Shown here: positions 39,703-52,087 of the stretch, piece after piece
How the letters are laid out: each line of letters starts with the position of its first letter
Numbering within the stretch: the stretch's first letter is position 1
NCBI GenBank assembly: GCA_003508835.1
Contig: PUFA01000116.1
Location: 5,146,001-5,210,000 of the forward strand
Reading direction: 5' to 3'
DNA from: Eonycteris spelaea
Lineage: Eukaryota; Chordata; Mammalia; Chiroptera; Pteropodidae
DNA length: 64,000 nucleotides
Translations under genes and position numbers: made by a program
The notes under the pieces: model-generated
Told to the model about the DNA's origin: nothing
What the model saw: the letters and a program-made list of their open reading frames with translations, nothing else
Database searches by the model: none

Positions 39703-39803
39703 CAGAAATAACAGAAGCTGTTGAATTACAAAACCATAAGAACAATTTTTTATCAATACCTGCTATAACAACTGGCCGGCCTTAGCCAGATGTTTCAGAT
39801 CAT

Positions 39804-40076
39804 ATGGCCCATCATCACAGGTGGTATCCCAAAGTACATTATATATATTCTGCATCAGAGACAGGCCAGCACCTTGATAAGGACAAGCCTGGAGATAATG
39901 TAATTCAATTTTAGGAGTTTTACATTTTCACCAACTTACCTCAGATTGGGGGCAAGGAGAGCTTGGTGGGTGACAATGGTGGGAAAGATGAAAAACAATG
40001 AAGGAAAATCTGAGTGGAAAAGCTACCTTAAATATGTCAGCCTGACCTATCATAATGAAATGGACGACTCTATTAC

Positions 40077-40116
<40 letters not shown>

Positions 40117-41415
40117 GGGAAGAGGGAAAGGCATGTGGAAAGATCTCGAATCAGAGAAACAAGTTTGAAAACTAATTTTATTTAGCAGCTATGTGATTTG
40201 GGTTTAGAGACAAATTCTAACATATGAAACAGGATAGTATTTTACAACTCACAAGTATATTGAAGCCCAAATGTAAATAACTTATGAGGAAAGTATGTAT
40301 GGATTGTTACTGATAGTAGTACATAGCAGCATGAATATTAGTACTAACATGATCTCTACCTTGGGGTAGATAAGATATCAAATGTGATTTTCTCTCAGAC
40401 ATCATCCAAAATTTCAGACACAAATAATTGGAGGCTACCTTTACTGAACCTGAGGGCTTCGGGATGGATGGGGATTTGAGGACCTTTCGTCCTTACGGTG
40501 TTTTCATAGCTCTGGTCTCCTCATCCTTTAGTGAGATGAGATGGAGAAGGGGACTGTAATTGTTATTGTACGTTGTTCTTCTGATTTTTATTATTTTTAC
40601 AACTACCACTATTTATATCTACCCTTTGTATATAGACTCAAAAAGAGCAAGACAACTTGATCCAAGAAAGAAAAGCAAACGTTTAAGCACTCTGTGCCGT
40701 TCGAGGCAGAGAAGGGGGCATGAATTCGCGTAGCTGCACATTCGAATGGAGTGCCCGTGTCCCTTTCGTTTTCTTTTGCTTGGGAAGTGCTTTTTAGTAG
40801 TTCTAGTATGTTATAACATTTTGAACATTAAACAGAAATGGTTTAATTTTAAAAATGTATTTGAAGCACCGACTCGATCTTATGTGTCTTCATGTCTGTC
40901 TATTCGCTGACTTCCCTTTTCGTCAATGTTCAAAATAAGTGAAAGTCGGAGATACAGGCAGCAGGTAGGATTGAGCGGCTTTTCTCACTCCAGAACCATA
41001 CAGAGGTCAAGTGAGGGTCTCTGAGCAGAAAAGTGAAGACTTTCTATGCTTAACTTCCTTACCTCTTAAAGGACAAAACAAAACAAATCATACCAGAAAC
41101 GCCCTTCTAGTCATGATTCAGAGACATACGCTTTTATAAACCTCTTTCCTAATGTCTTCCCAAAACCTGATCTCTCCTTCGACGGCTCCTCCATTCCACT
41201 GTGCCATCGTACTCCCATCACTACTCCTCACTTTGCTTTTCTTTAATCATGATCAGTCTGAGAAAACATCTGCTTGCCTGGAAACCAGTGTTGAACAATG
41301 ACCACAGTTAAGAATCAGCCCTAATTAGCTCTCCCGTGTTCTCTGTTCAGTATTTATTACAACTCTGGCTACTATATATTTTGGCCAGGTACCTAATGCT
41401 CCTTTAATAGACAAT
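39804..41415. other. Diverged intron of OR2F unit A, lower part
   Basis: Alignable with 53180-54620 but with many substitutions and gaps; for instance the TTTATTTAGCAGCTATGTGATTT stretch is shared in part. No other gene is visible. It holds the A-run at 40078-40114, which unit B lacks. Confidence 0.6.
40078..40114 (+). repeat. Poly(A) tract, about 36 A
   Basis: An uninterrupted A run inside the diverged intron. The unit B counterpart (near 53465) has only a short A-rich stretch. I see no SINE or LINE body directly before it, so it is probably a simple-repeat expansion. Confidence 0.95.
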
Positions 41416-44190
41416 CAAATCTGAGAAAGGATGTCAGCAAATTGGCAGAGTAAGAGTCTCCTGATGTTCCCTCCTCTTAAGGAGGTACTGCATAACCACC
41501 TACACACAGATCAACTCCCTGTAACAGAAATCCAGAAACTAGTTGAGAGACTCCTAAACACTGGATGTTGAGAAAATACCTACATTAAAACAGGTAGAAG
41601 CTGCTGAGGCACATCTGTGCTACAAACACCACCACTAGCACAATGCCTTACAATGGGGAGGGAACCTAGCTTCTCCCTAAGGAGCTAAGGGCTAGGAACA
41701 CACATCCAGCAACCCAACTTTTATGGCTGTAACCTGAGGTACTGGCTTCCAAGTCAACAGCTCTGAGATCCAATGGGGCTCAGCATTCAAGAGTCCCCAA
41801 AGAGGCAGTTTCAAAGAGACACACAAGTGTTTCCAGTAGCTATTCCTCTGGGCTCAGTACAGAGGGAGCAAGCAAAAATCTATAGCTCCAACTTACTCCC
41901 CGGAAGGGGCTGACAGCACACTTTCCTAGCTGCTCCCTGAGGGTCAAGCTTCTAATCTGGGAGAAAACAGGACAGGTAATTAGTAGTCCTCCATGAGACT
42001 GAACAAGTGAGTGGGCACTTCCCATGCCTTCTCTCCCCAGAAAACTAAAAGCTTCTCATCTAAAATAATTAACACGGCAAGGATTCCCATTCTCATCATT
42101 TCTACTCAATATACTACTAGATGTATTACCAAGAATAAACAGACAAGAAAAAAAAAAAAGCACCCTAATCAGAAAGGAAGAAGTAAAATTATATTTTTGC
42201 AGAGATAGGGTACTATACAAAGAAAACCCTAACTACTTCATCAAAACAGAACTATATCTAGATTCAATAAAGTTCCAGGATGAAAATCAACTTACAAAAA
42301 TCATTGACGTTTTTTACACCAACAACAATCTATCTGAAAAGGAACTCAAAGAAACAATCCCATTTACAATAATATGAAAAAGAACAAAATACTTAAGAAT
42401 AAATTTAATCAAGAAATGAAAGATCTGTACACTGAAAACTACAAAACATTGATGAAGGAAACTGAAAAACACAAATAAATGGAAAGATCTTCCATATTCA
42501 TGTTTTGGAAGAATTAATATTGTTAAAATATCCACATTACACAAAACAATCCAAAGACCCAATGCAATCTCTATCAAAAATCCAATGGTATTTTATACAG
42601 AAATAGAAAAATTATCCTAAAATTCATATGGCAACACAAGATACCCTAAATAGACAAAGAAATCTTAAGAAAGAAGAAGGCATAACAATTCCTGATTTCA
42701 AAATATTACAAAGCTATCGTGATCAAAACAGTATGGTACTGGCATAAAAACATATACATAGACCAATTAAACAATAGGGAACCCAGAAATAAACTCAAAC
42801 ATATAGCCAACTAATTTTTGACAAGGGCTTCAAGAATACACAATGGGGAAAGGACAGCCTCTTCAATAAACGGTGTGAGAAAAACTGGATATCCACAGGC
42901 AAAAGAATGAAACAGACTTACAGCCCCCCCCCCACACGTACATATTCATAAACACAATCCTCAAAAATAAAGACATAAATGTATGACTTGAAATTTCACA
43001 GATATAGGGTAAGCCTCCTTGATAACAGCACTGGCAATAAATTATTGAATGTTGACACTATAAGCTCTGGTGACAAAAGCAAAAATAAACAAGTGAGAAT
43101 ATATCAAACTAAAAAGCTTCTGCACAGCAAAGTAAACAATCAGTAAAATGGAAAGTCAACCCAGAGATTAGGAGAAAATATTTGCAGCCATACAGCTCAT
43201 AAAGGATTACTCTCCAAAACACATGAATAGTCATACAACTCAACAGCACAATCAATAAATGACCCAATTTTAAAAATTGGCAAAAGTTCTGAACAGACAT
43301 TTTTTCCCAAAGAAGACATACGAATGGCTAACAGGTATATGAAAATATATCTCTAAATTACTAATCATCAGAGAAATGCAAATCAAAACCTTAATGAGAT
43401 ATCACCTCACACCTGTTAGAATGGTTACTGTCAAAAAATACATAAAATACAATATAACGAGCATTGGCAAGATTGTAGAGAAAAGGGAACCCTTATGCAC
43501 CGTTGGTAGGAATGTAAATTGGTATAGCCACTGTGGAAAACAGTCTCGAGATCCCTCAAAAAATTTAAAATAGAACTACCATATGAGCCAGCAGTCCCAC
43601 TTCCGATATATACCCAAAGGAAATGAAAGCAGTACCTCGAAAAGACGTCTGCACTCTCATGCTCACTGCGGCATTATTCACAATAGCCAAGACTGTCTGC
43701 AGAAGACTGGATCCAGAAACTGTGCTATAAATACTACATAAAATGGAGTATTTTTCAGACTAAAAAAAAAACAGATCCTGTCATATGCAACAACAAGGGT
43801 ATACTGGGAGGACATTATGCTAAGTGAAATAAGCCAGATTCAAAAAAAAAAAAAAACTTCATGTTCTCAATTATATATGGAATCTAAAATGTCAAATACA
43901 GAGAAACAGAGTAGAAAGGTGGTTGGTTAGCAAGGGTGAGGAGGTGGAGGAAATGAGGAGATGCTGGTCAAAGTGTACAAAGTTGTGGTTATTTAGGAAG
44001 AGTAAGTCTAGAGATCCATGATGACTATAATAATACTGTCTTTAATAATGTAAATTTACTAAGAGTTTATTTTAAGTGCTCATCATGAAAAATTAACTGT
44101 ATGAAAGAATATGTTAATTGACTATAGTAATCATTTCACTATGTAAATGTAAATAAAATCATTTTGTACACCTTAAATAAAATTTAATTA
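41415..44190 (+). mobile_element. LINE-1 with large internal deletion
   Basis: The first 600 bases (41430-42050) read like a LINE-1 5' UTR (AATTGGCAGAGTAAGAG... GACTCCTAAACACTGGA). From about 42065 the text jumps to the middle of ORF2 (CACGGCAAGGATTCCCATTC) and runs on through the ORF2 end (ATGCAAATCAAAACC at 43377) to a 3' UTR ending near 44190. About half the element is missing. The frame is broken many times. Unit B lacks it at the matching place (near 57040), so it inserted after the duplication. Confidence 0.85.
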
Positions 44191-45275
44191 ATTATTGCTA
44201 CTTTACATCCTTTGTGTCATAGCATGATAATACTCAGCAAATTTCAAGCCACACCTCTCTATGTATGTTTTAAGCTTTCCTTGTCTTCTCAAAAATAGCC
44301 AATGCTGCCTACTCAGAACATTATAATGAAAAATGATATACCCCTGTGGTTCACCCACTTGGACGTGAGTACCATGAAGAAAAGAATTCCCCATGTTTAT
44401 GTTTTATAAACTATGGTGGATATAGAATAATTACTGTGGCAATAACTAATAGAACACAACACATGATAAAATATGATAGGTGTCACTGAAATAGTCCATG
44501 AAAAATTATGTTTAAGGCACTGTCACGAATGTCTAAAATCTATTAATTTTATGTTAAACATGGTACTTTTTATGAAATGATTAAAAATGAAATAGAGATG
44601 AGAGTTTTAAAATATGAAGTATCCTAATCTTGTTGTGAACTAGTCTATCAGGTTAACCTTAAACATAGGTCAAGCAAGAAGAGAACACTGAGAACTTCCA
44701 TGTGAATGACACTGAAATTGCAAGAAAAGTTAGGTATGAACTGCAAAGACCAACTTTTTTCATTTAAAGTATTACCTTTCTTGGACTCTAGTTAAAAGTA
44801 CCTCCATATCGTTCTCCTAGTATCCAGTAATTATTCGTTACAGAAAATATCAGTACTGAAATGTTTTCATCTCTATGACAAAAGTAAAAACAAAAAATAG
44901 GTATTCAGATTTTCCAAAAAACACAGTTTACACCTACTTAGAAGTTAAATTTTAGTCGATCATTATATTCATTTTTTAAATAAAGTGCATTTGTCCAGCA
45001 ATTCTAAGGAAACTTATATTTTCATATTCTAAAAATTGATGTAAACTGTAACAAATTCAATGTTCTTTTTACCTTATCCTACCTCCAAAAATTCAACTAC
45101 AATTATTTTTTCCTATTATTTCAATCTCCTACTACCTGAGAACACCTTCAGCTGAAAATATACATGGAAAGCCAGGCAAAGAAATCCAGACACACCTGCT
45201 TTGTATCTCTTGTCCCCTACGGATAAGACAAGGATATTTTTCTACAGTATAATTCCCTCAGTTTATATTTCTCCA
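44191..45275. other. Diverged intron of OR2F unit A, upper part
   Basis: Matches 57110-57480 and 58640-59160 of unit B at reduced identity. No gene or clear repeat is seen. It shows the pre-insertion state of the site where unit B has gained a LINE-1 (A position about 44590-44600). Confidence 0.55.
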
Positions 45276-46078
45276 CAGTGCAGCCCCTACAGCCCATTCT
45301 AGAGGACCCAACACTGAAATGAGAGTCAGGAAACCTCAATTCTAGTTCCAGCTCAAAGCCTCTAAGGCTTTGAGCAACCCATTTAACCATCTTATATTGC
45401 AAAGTTCTCTCCCTGAAAAAAACAAATATTTTGAAAACATACTCTTAGGAAAATAATTGAGAAAAGATATTTTAAAGAGGCTGACAATTTATCTTTTCTG
45501 GAAATGTAATACACGTCTAACTTCTACTACATGTTCAAAAATATTAATACCTAATTGACTGTTTTACAGATCTTGGCTTGTTTCCTAAGTGTATTCTCCC
45601 CTCAAAATGCAGAATTTAACCACAAGAACTCCAATTTTTAATTATTACTTATTTGCTTCTCCCCATTCCCCCCACCTCACTCTTTCTCTTTCTCTCTGCC
45701 AGTACTAAGTTTGGAATTGAGAATCCTATAGAAGAAAAGATAATTAATCATCCAGCTTCTGGAAAGCAGAATTATTTTACTACATTTACCATACTATTTA
45801 ACGTGACATTTCAACATTCGTGAGTCATATCTCTGATTCAAAGTCCATGACAAATCACATCGGTCCTATTTCTGCCCCTCTGGAAACCTCTGTGCACACC
45901 CGCCCTCTGCTGATACCTCTATGAGAGCTCTCAAATACCGATCAGTGACAGACAAAATGTCCATGTTTACTTCCGTCTAGGTTTGAGCTGGTTTCTAAAG
46001 AGTGCTACTTTCCAACAAAGTGACAGACCATGGAGATGAAGCGTCCCAGACTCCTTGGCTCCTGGGCTAAGCCCTCAC

Positions 46079-46195
46079 CTGGGACTAAGAGCTGACACTG
46101 AGGGAAACTGCTGGGAGGAAGTTCACAGGTGCCCCCAGCTGGCTCAGAGACAAACCTAATGAAGTGCAGCAGTGGCTGAATTAGCAATGTGTGGC
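46079..46195 (-). other. Candidate non-coding exon 1 of the broken OR2F copy (unit A)
   Basis: Counterpart of 62158-62275. On the minus strand the block ends in CAG followed by GTGAGGGC, with the junction between 46079 and 46078. The donor differs from unit B only beyond GTGAG (GTGAGG here, GTGAGT there), so it is slightly weaker. Splicing to 39690 would remove about 6.4 kb. The 5' edge is not defined by sequence. Confidence 0.45.
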
Positions 46196-46342
46196 TGCTG
46201 GATTCCCCCCAGGAGCTCTATGGTAAGAGTGTTAATTGCTGTCACCACTCCCCATTCTCAAGGGCAGGGTCTTAATGCTGCCCAACTTCTCCCTGTGCTG
46301 GTCTATTCTTTCCATCCTCCTCAGCCCACAACAATCCACTGA
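46196..46342 (-). promoter_or_regulatory. Candidate OR2F promoter, unit A
   Basis: Near-identical to 62276-62421. It contains the homeodomain core TTAATTG (46232-46238) and the O/E-like C-rich site (about 46202-46214). It differs from unit B at only a few bases here, for example within the C-rich site's flank (aggagctc against aggaactc). Confidence 0.33.
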
Positions 46343-48690
46343 AGCTTAAGGTCACTCTAAAAAGTCAATGAAGCCAGTACTTATGCCCCTATTCTAGTGA
46401 GCATGAACAGGCCTGCATCCAAACCCTGTGGAAAACAACATACAACAAAACAATTATCCCCTTAGGCTCCAGGATGCCCTCATCTCTCTTTCAGAAGATA
46501 AGAGCATTGTGCTTCAGTCCCCCCAGGTATATGCAAAGGGACTAACAGGCTGCTGTGAGCATTGCAAGAATGGCAGGACACCTCCACACATGTCTCATAA
46601 TACTATTCAAGGTTTTAAAATAATAACATTGCATAAAATGATTTAAGATTTCAAATAAGATCCCAAAAAGAAGATGAAGAGAATGTTATGATTTACAGAG
46701 CAAAAATAAATAAATAAATAGATAGATAGATAGATAGATAGATAAATAAATAAATGAATAAATAAAAGGCAAGGGCAAGGGGAAGGTCATCTGAAATCCT
46801 CAACACAGAGTGTTAACTTGTATACCTCTTCGGATCTTTAATGTTTATGAATAGATTCAATGTAATTTTGATAGAATACAGTAACATTACCACTCTCTGA
46901 CATATTTATGCTCAGGTGCTCTTTAAGTGAATCATTTATCCATTGATCATCTGCCAAGCAGAACATCAGGAACTCTCAATACCACCATTTACATATCCAT
47001 TCATTTACCCAACGCTCCATCACCATCTCAATACTCATTCCTCCCTTTGCTCATATGCTCATCCACCCATTAATGCATACCATCAGTAATCCACATGATA
47101 ACCTATCTATAGCCTTACTGTCCATTAAATATCCATCAAATCCTTTATACACACCCAACGTATCATCCTTCTCCTTATCCACTAATTTACTCCATCACAG
47201 TACCATGGCCTCTGATATTACAGCACCCAGTGACTATGACAAAGGTTCTGTGATAGTCCAGGAAATAGAAACTAGAGATGCTTCTCATTCCTCATCTGAA
47301 TTGCTGAACTCATATAAAATTTTCTCTGAAGAAAGCTGGAAAAATTCCATGGCTATGAAGACTTTACAAAGTATCCAGAAGTTCACATGACTACTGTTTT
47401 TCTCCACTCATTTGCAGATAGCAAAACTGAACTCCCAAATTCCAAGCTTTTAACAGAAACTCCACAGCACTCTCAGTCACTCCTGCTCAAAACTACGGGA
47501 AATCTTTCTTCTCGTTCACCCTCTACTCAGTAAGTTATATTAACTCTTATTTTGAAACCAGAAGTGCTTATGACTTGGATTCAATTAAGCTTTAAATTCT
47601 AACTCTAGAAATCATCTCTTTATGTCAACACTTACTTTGAAACATGTCACATAGATCCTTCCTTTTCATTATTAATACTGCTAGTCTCTTATTATTTTAG
47701 TATTTGTACCTAAGAGCCTTTCAAAGAGTGATAGGCTTTATTCTCCTGACTTACTAAAGCAGAAATTATGCAGAGTCCAATAAATTGTGTTTTAATGAGC
47801 AGTACAGGTATTTCATAATAAAATTTGAATAAAATAGAATAAAATTTAAAGCTACTAGAACAATTCATTCTATAGACCACTTCATGTTAATATTTCATTA
47901 CAACACTTGATTTTACCATTACCCACCTCACAAAGATTTGATCTAAAGTCTCTAATGACTTAGTGCCAAATCTCAACTGAGAGTGGAGAGCTTCAAAGAC
48001 AACCTCAATCTAAGTTCTCCCATGCTTCTCTCATGTGAGCTCCCACCCATCCTTCAATTCTGCTGTTCCCCAAACAGGAAAAGCTCTCTCCTCTGCTCAG
48101 AAAGGTCATCTAATAGGTGTTTACCCAGAATTTGAATTAGTTTCTTCAAGAAGCATTTTTGACACACACTAATATATACGATCAACGTGTATGCTTGGAT
48201 TTGCAAAAACAGAAAACAAACAAAAACATGCATATAACAAATTATTCCATCCTAGGCACTATGCATATAATTTGGATACGTGACTTACAGAAGAGCTGTT
48301 TAACTTAAAATACCTTGGCCTAAAAGTATTATCTGCAACTGTTATAGTATATAGTGAAAATAGCAACTATTTCCTCCATTTTACTTTGTCTGTTAACAGA
48401 TCTTTAAAGAGTAAATTCGCTTCTTTCAGATTCCATTTAGGTTGTAAAGGAGAAAAAAACATTACTTCTACCTTAAACAAAAAAAGACCAGATAATCTAT
48501 AAAATCATAACTATTCTTGAAACTATCCAAGAGCTGAGGTTGCAGGAAAACCAGCTAGAAAGAAATCTTAGGAAAGATAGGTACATCCAGAGAGCCATGA
48601 ATGTGAGCACTGCCTTATCTGGGCCAGAATACGGGAGAAATAAGGTGCCATCATACAAGCCCATAAAACTCGTTTTATCGAATTTAAAGG
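46343..48690. other. Diverged upstream DNA of OR2F unit A
   Basis: The part to about 47640 aligns at reduced identity with 62422-63680, including matching but non-conserved short frames (for example 47210-47290 against 63230-63310, which are close). From 47650 to 48690 I see no gene and assign no repeat. Contains the tetranucleotide repeat at 46703-46768. Confidence 0.5.
46703..46768 (+). repeat. (AAAT)n/(GATA)n microsatellite
   Basis: Alternating AAAT, GATA and AAAT units (about 16 tetranucleotides). It is absent at the matching place in unit B, where a different short G-rich segment lies. Confidence 0.95.
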
Positions 48691-48699
48691 CTCAATTTA

Positions 48700-50200
48700 T
48701 GGGTAGTATGGATACATAATGGCTAAGAGACACAGAAAAGAAACAACTTCACATCTGTTCTCAAGACTTCTCCGCAGACTAAGAACAGTCCCCACAAGAA
48801 CTTCTGGGGAAGGGTGGAGAACCAGACAAAGCCTCCGGCATGGCGCAGGTCTGGTGAAAGCGGCCACGACCTCTGCAGTGAGCAGGAGGCAGGCTCCCAC
48901 CACCAAGTCTGTCCCCTTATGGGACAAAGGCCTGAAGCCACCGGGGAAGGGCAGCGAACCCTGTTTCCCTCAGAGACAGATGAGGACGCATTGCTGAGGG
49001 AAGAGAAGATGGAGAGGGGGAACCATTCTCCTGTGGGGGGTCCTTGGGGCAGGAAATCACTCTGTGTTCGGACCACGATCCCCGTGTCCTCACACTGTGG
49101 CAGAGCAAGAGCACAAAGAAAGCCCCCACCCTGAGGCTTAGGAGAAAGGACCTGCCTAAGACTGAGATGAAAGCAGGACAACAAATAATAATCCCTCATT
49201 CTCCACCACGCTGAGCAGGAATCGAGGGACAAAGGACAGCTGTTTACCATGGGGAGAGGCAGGGTGCGGGCAGACACACTCTGACAGTCCCACGGGAGAG
49301 CTTAAAACTAAGGGTGCAGCAGCAATACTGGGGAAACCCTGCAACCGCTGAAGATGCCACCTAAGCACAAGGAACGCGGAGGAAACCGAGGGTCGGCGCC
49401 GTGAGGGTGACCACGGCAACAGCAAAACTCGAACCCAGCTCGACCGTGACTGCACTGACCCCACATCGCTCCCACCTAACCAGACTACAGGACGAACAGG
49501 AGACGTGCCCACTGCAAGGCATAATACTGTTTTATCTCAGAGTCTATCATCCTACACATAGAATGTCTGGGTTTCATCAAAATTAAAAATCAGAGAAAAG
49601 CAAAATTACTGTTCCTGGCTGGACAAAGCAATTAACAGAATGAGAATCAGATGTTACTTAGGTATAGAAACTATCATACAGAGAATTAAAATAAGTCTCA
49701 CTGGTAAGTCGCAAGACCTAGAAGAAAAGATGAATGTCCTGTATAAACGCATGAGGAATTCCAGGAGAGAATTGAAAACTACATAGGAGAATCAAACGAA
49801 AACACTGGACATGAACACAGTAACAGAGATGAAGAAGGCTTACCAGAAGCAACAATCAGTGAGGATAAAGATAAGTCAATAGAAATTAGCAAAACTGAAA
49901 CACACAGAAACAATGATGATAAAAAGAGAACATCCAATATCAAACAATGGAACAATCATGCAATCTAACATACATACAATTAGAAAACCTCAGAAAGTAA
50001 CTTGGGACAGAAAGAGTATAAATATCTAAAGTGAGGAAAATTATGAAACTAATCATAAAAAGAATAACTAAACAGAATAACTAAAAACAAAGCAAAAACT
50101 AGACACATCATATTCAAACTGCCAAAAAGCCAAAATAAAGTGAAAAATTTTGAAGGCAGTCTGAGGAAAACAGACATCCTAGAGAAAAATATCTATTCTT
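48700..50200 (+). mobile_element. HAL1/LINE-1-type 5' UTR and ORF1 remnant
   Basis: A GC-rich leader (about 48720-49510) is followed by A-rich ORF1-like text (49600-50200: AGAAACCAGAAAA-type composition and AAACTGCCAAAAAGCC-like words). This order resembles the start of HAL1 or LINE-1. Frames are broken. Long frames on both strands in the GC-rich leader (to 184 codons) have no recognisable domains and are by-products of its composition. Confidence 0.5.
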
Positions 50201-51930
50201 TTCTGCTTCCCAAGATCTAGAGCAAGCTACTTCGCCTCTCTGAGCTTCATATTTTTTAATCTGTAAAATGTGGAAAAAGGTAAAAGTGTCCCTCTGACAT
50301 CTCTTTTAAATCATGTGACATGACTTTTCTCCTTCCCCACTGCCACTACTCTAGTTCAGATTCCAAAAATGTCTCATTAGCAATCGCAGAGCAGCCCCCT
50401 AACTGGTCTCCTTGGCACCCATCTGTCTTCTCTGATTCATGTGCCAGAGTGATCATTCAAAAGTGTTAACTTTGTCAAAGCGTACTTTTGCTTAAAAATC
50501 TTTACTGACTCCTGCTACTATCGAAGGTAAAAGATGTTTTGACATCACCGCCCTCAATGATTTGACCCTTTTTTAGCTGCCAGCTTCATCCCCACGACTT
50601 CCTCAATCTTCTCTGCCCTGCAGGTGCGCCTCGGGACATCTGGAATCCTCACTCTCCCCCCCACCCCGCCCCGCTCTGCACCAATCACAGGTCACCCCTG
50701 TGCTCCAGTTGCTTGTTATCTGGATCACTTGTGCTCGCTTTCCTGGTCTCCACCTAAACTTTTCTTGGTCTTTGCACACAGGAAGACCTCTGCCATCGCC
50801 CCCGGAGGCTTAGTCTCTCTGACACAATGCTGCATTTTCATTGTTCGCTGTCATCCTGCTATGCAGTCATATCCTTCTCAGAACTGTAGCATACTGACTA
50901 CTGTGTCTCAAGAACCATTCGTTGTTCCAGACACATAGACTCTCCTGTGATTTTTCCTGAAATAACACCAAGGAAAATACAGCTCCCTGGCACTGACTTC
51001 TTTGGGATGCTTGTCTACATTGCAAAATTTAGGATTGAATTTTTTTTAGGTCAAATTAAAATATCAAACGGGCTCTGGACTATATGAGCTTTCAACTCTG
51101 CTTCAATGCTGAGAGTCTGCGTTATATTCACAAATGAAAGAACTGCACATCCACTGACTTAAAGAAGAGACAATGGGAAGAAAGGGCTTTGAGACTTCTT
51201 CAAGGGAGACAGAAGATGAGCTACTGTCACATTCTTTCTCCTCTTTCCCTTTCCTTACCCCTTGTACAATTATTCCTTCCTCCTCTTTAACCTTATTTAA
51301 CTTGTGCTTTTCCTCAGAGGTGCAGTCTACTCTCAGACTACTCCAGCTCGGCTGATTTACAAAGACCAAGCAGGCCCTGTGGTGTGTGCGGATGAGAGAA
51401 AGGTTCAATATGGAGACTAGAGGTGACATCTGCACAGTGGACTGAACAATCCGGAGTCCCAAAATCCACGTTCAAGTTGTCTTATCTCTCATAGTCTTTG
51501 GCTGAGGAATCTTCCCTTTCTTAGAGAACTATGTCTTTAAGATTTTACACGTTATTTCATGTTTTATGTGCTTATTTTGTTCCACTGAGTTACCCCTCTA
51601 GCAATCAAGACAAGAACATTATGCCCACATGAAGGTCCTGCACAAAAGCATTTTAATCCACTTGATAGAAACACTCTCCTCAGAACAGTCACTCACACAA
51701 TACTAAATGTGGTTACCTGCTTCTTTTTAAGTGATTATAAAATGTGAAAAAGTTTTGTTCCCAATGGAAACACAATAACCTTATACAAAATGTGGATGCA
51801 GCGGTCCAAATTAAGTCCATGATAGGTCTATGGCAATTTTTCTTTCAATTACTCTCAGATCATAGAAAAAGAGACTGAGTAGTTATGAAGTCATTACAGC
51901 AGTGCTTAACTCTACTGAACATGCTGCTGT
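50200..51930. other. DNA between HAL1-like remnant and OR2F unit B
   Basis: A MIR-like end (about 50215-50290, minus) is followed by a pyrimidine-rich stretch (50330-50940) that resembles an old L2-type 3' region. From 51000 to 51930 I see nothing assignable; on the minus strand ATTAAA near 51655 could be a poly(A) signal for OR2F, about 430 bases past the stop, but weakly supported. Confidence 0.4.
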
Positions 51931-52087
51931 GAGTCCAACTGCTCAGCCCCCTAACCCACACAATCAGTACTTGTTTCTTTATCTCCTTCCTGGTTGCCAG
52001 GACGATGCAGTTGATGACTGTCATATCTGAGTTGGGTGGGAGAACACACAGGCAAAGCTCTTTTCTCTGAATGATGCTCATGACTCA

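Larger units (their letters stand above)
38561..39803. repeat. Duplicated tract 1, unit A copy (OR2F coding exon and flanks)
   Basis: Aligns without interruption to 51934-53179, with three 1-base gaps. Outside 39069-39210 I count about seven differences in about 1.1 kb. Both 3' flank (about 150 bases) and 5' intron flank (about 110 bases) appear identical, then similarity drops sharply at both ends. Confidence 0.9.
45276..46342. repeat. Duplicated tract 2, unit A copy (non-coding, upstream)
   Basis: A 1,067-base non-coding block that matches 61355-62421 with about a dozen differences by eye (about 99 percent). It carries the candidate exon 1 and promoter at its upper end, plus several TAAT-type homeodomain cores, such as GATAATTAATC near 45740. 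DNA on both sides is clearly more diverged between copies. Confidence 0.9.

Noticed and set aside
45670..45706. Plus-strand acceptor-like run (TTTCTCTTTCTCTCTGCCAG)
   Set aside because: It is on the strand opposite to the OR genes and there is no matching exon.
46005..46187. 60-codon frame conserved between the two OR2F units (also 62084-62266)
   Set aside because: The whole 1.07 kb block is near-identical, so conservation of the frame is not informative, and the splice donor falls inside it.
48723..49277. 184-codon minus-strand frame
   Set aside because: GC-rich leader composition keeps several frames open; no domain and no homology recognised.
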